From Bacillus sp. (in: firmicutes) (GTDB lineage Bacteria > Bacillota > Bacilli > Bacillales > JACDOC01): DNA of 64,000 nucleotides. The stretch's first letter is position 1; every line of letters starts with the position of its first letter. The position numbers and the translations under genes are program-made. The notes under the pieces were generated by a model, which searched no databases, was not told the DNA's origin, and worked only from the letters and a program-made list of their open reading frames with translations. Shown here piece by piece: positions 62,954 to 64,000 of this stretch. Location: the NCBI GenBank assembly GCA_017656295.1, contig JACDOC010000004.1:124001-188000 (forward strand), in the 5' to 3' direction.

Positions 62954-63362
62954 CTAAAGTATTTAATTTAGTTTTAATCATCTTGGGTTTAGCATCCTTA
63001 TCCGTTTTCAAAATAAAATATACTCTTGGACATTTTCGTGATGAATTTGCTAAATTCAATACCCTTGGATTGATCAAACCATATAAGGAATCCTGCAACT
63101 GACTGTAAATATCCTTTCACCGGATTTTCACTTTTTCTCACATTCAACAAATATTGCTGAAATTTTTCAAGATTACCTCACACCTCTATTACCTATGTTG
63201 AATTTGTTCGTTTTTATTATATTGAATTTTTGTTCTGTTTATTTATAGGTGCAATGTTCCTGCTGATCTTGATTATAACTTGTTTATTTGGGGTAAGATG
63301 GAGGAAAAAACGATGTGAAGGTGCAAGTTGGAATGGCGCGTATATGCACGAAGGAGGATCAT
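62954..63362. other. Degraded stretch after the ISL3 remnant
   Basis: The minus strand at 63000-63110 has a protein-like stretch (SVAGFLIWFDQSKGIEFSKF) interrupted by stops and without start, perhaps a fragment of another lost gene. The rest is AT-rich. Confidence 0.35.
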
Positions 63363-63884
63363 ATGACTGCTGAGAACGTGAATTTAAAAAATCATTCAAA
63401 TTATGCAACTCGCTCTGCATACTCGGTTCGTAATCTATGGTCGGGCTTCCTATTCGGCCTTGGTCTAGTCGCCTTTATCGATGAAACTGTTTTTCATCAA
63501 CTTCTGCATTGGCATCATTTTTATGACAAGTCCACGTCCGATATTGGACTAATCTCAGATGGCTTGTTTCACGCTTTTAGTTGGTTTGCGACAATCGGGT
63601 CCTCGTTTATGTTCGCCGATCTACTCCGACGAAACGCATTGTGGCTCACTAGGTGGTGGGGAGGGGTGTTGCTCGGGGCAGGAATATTCCAGTTATACGA
63701 CGGTACAATCCAGCACAAGCTAATGCGGTTGCACCAAATTCGCTACAATGTGAATATTTTCCCCTATGACTTGACATGGAATATCATAGCCATTGCCATG
63801 ATTGTAGCTGGTACCATCCTTATTGTCCGTACACGACGCAGATCACAACAACCGGGAGAGACTGTTTCAAATGAACATCAATGA
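63363..63884 (+). CDS. DUF2243 membrane protein
   Basis: A 173-residue protein with four hydrophobic segments and conserved His residues (ETVFHQLLHWHHFYD near residue 45, LFHAFSW near 70, GTIQHKLMRLHQIRYNV near 120), typical of DUF2243. It is commonly encoded with a CtaG-type gene, as here: the next start overlaps its stop by 14 bases. GAAGGAGG precedes ATG 63363; the frame open to 63315 lies before that site. The DNA is visibly richer in G+C than the preceding 4 kb, compatible with acquisition. A role in copper/haem-copper oxidase assembly is inferred. Confidence 0.82.
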   Translation: MTAENVNLKNHSNYATRSAYSVRNLWSGFLFGLGLVAFIDETVFHQLLHWHHFYDKSTSDIGLISDGLFHAFSWFATIGSSFMFADLLRRNALWLTRWWGGVLLGAGIFQLYDGTIQHKLMRLHQIRYNVNIFPYDLTWNIIAIAMIVAGTILIVRTRRRSQQPGETVSNEHQ

Positions 63885-64000
63885 TCACATTCATCACGGC
63901 GATGGAACTCATATTTATCACGCTGATGGGATAGTATCCCAGCTACTCTTGGCACTGCCGTTTTTACTTGTATTGGTTATATATATCCTTGCTGTGTTTG
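63871..64000 (+). CDS. Cytochrome c oxidase assembly factor CtaG-like, N-terminus (cut by window end)
   Basis: ATG 63871 opens a frame of 43 residues to the window end: a His-rich start (HIHHGDGTHIYHADG) and the first membrane helix (LLLALPFLLVLVIYILAVF). GGGAGAG lies upstream. The overlap with the DUF2243 gene and the start pattern suggest the caa3-type CtaG family, but only the first helix is visible. Confidence 0.55.
   Translation, partial: MNINDHIHHGDGTHIYHADGIVSQLLLALPFLLVLVIYILAVF

Noticed and set aside
1-64000. CRISPR array, tRNA, rRNA or intact prophage
   Set aside because: No repeat-spacer pattern, no tRNA cloverleaf or rRNA signature and no phage structural genes were seen. The 21-bp arrays lack unique spacers and are not CRISPR.

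Overview
The window looks like chromosomal DNA of a low-GC, endospore-forming Bacillaceae. Supporting signs are spoVK, a LysM/GH18 cortex-lytic type enzyme, a gamma-SASP-like small protein, the miaA-hfq pair, gltC/gltAB with an exact GltC box, an S-box riboswitch in front of metNIQ, sdpR-sdpI homologues, frataxin-like Fra and strong Shine-Dalgarno sites (AGGAGG type). I cannot fix the genus from sequence alone. I saw no rRNA, tRNA, CRISPR array or intact transposon.

Layout. 0-1.7 kb: 5' end of hflX, a TRIC-type channel and a GNAT. 1.7-5.6 kb: a dispersed palindromic repeat, a 21-bp-period array, a three-gene ABC-2 exporter and a second 21-bp array. 5.5-8.4 kb: a deleted NUDIX gene, a lipoprotein, a sulfide/persulfide pair (rhodanese plus MBL-rhodanese) with CsoR/CstR-type operators, and a probably frameshifted membrane gene. 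8.5-16.9 kb: GDYXXLXY membrane protein, spoVK, csoR-copA-copZ, miaA-hfq. 17-24.2 kb: lipoproteins, first CstA, a chemoreceptor, sdpR-sdpI diverging from a Rieske flavoprotein. 24.4-27.3 kb: coat-like small protein, an aminoglycoside kinase-like gene, DinB, GNAT. 27.4-31.7 kb: lytS-lytT type two-component system next to a second cstA and its 48-residue companion. 31.9-42 kb: accessory enzymes, a tandem fra duplication with one copy broken by a stop, an Lrp/EamA divergent pair and a frameshifted nnrD/nnrE gene. 42-49.3 kb: gltB-gltA diverging from gltC. 49.4-56.1 kb: second copy of the dispersed repeat, S-box/metNIQ, an iron-type alcohol dehydrogenase, a methyltransferase, fetAB-like exporter. 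56.1-64 kb: a decayed small membrane gene, the LysM/GH18 protein with a third array, a phosphoesterase, several tiny genes missed by usual length cut-offs, an ISL3 remnant, and a DUF2243-ctaG pair cut by the window end.

How parts work together. Copper: CsoR represses its own promoter (operator lies in the spacer) and hence copA (efflux) and copZ (chaperone). Reactive sulfur: the two rhodanese genes share a promoter with a very similar operator. Pyruvate or related carbon acids: LytS/LytT probably activate the adjacent cstA through an 11-bp direct repeat with 21-bp spacing. Nitrogen: GltC activates gltAB. Methionine: the S-box controls metNIQ.

The most unusual features are four separate intergenic arrays with different core sequences but the same 21-bp period, two distant copies of a roughly 185-bp palindromic repeat with inverted ends, paired TTTAGA-N6-TCTAAA sites between sdpR and the Rieske gene, a terminator-like hairpin in the lytS leader, and a high density of small broken genes.
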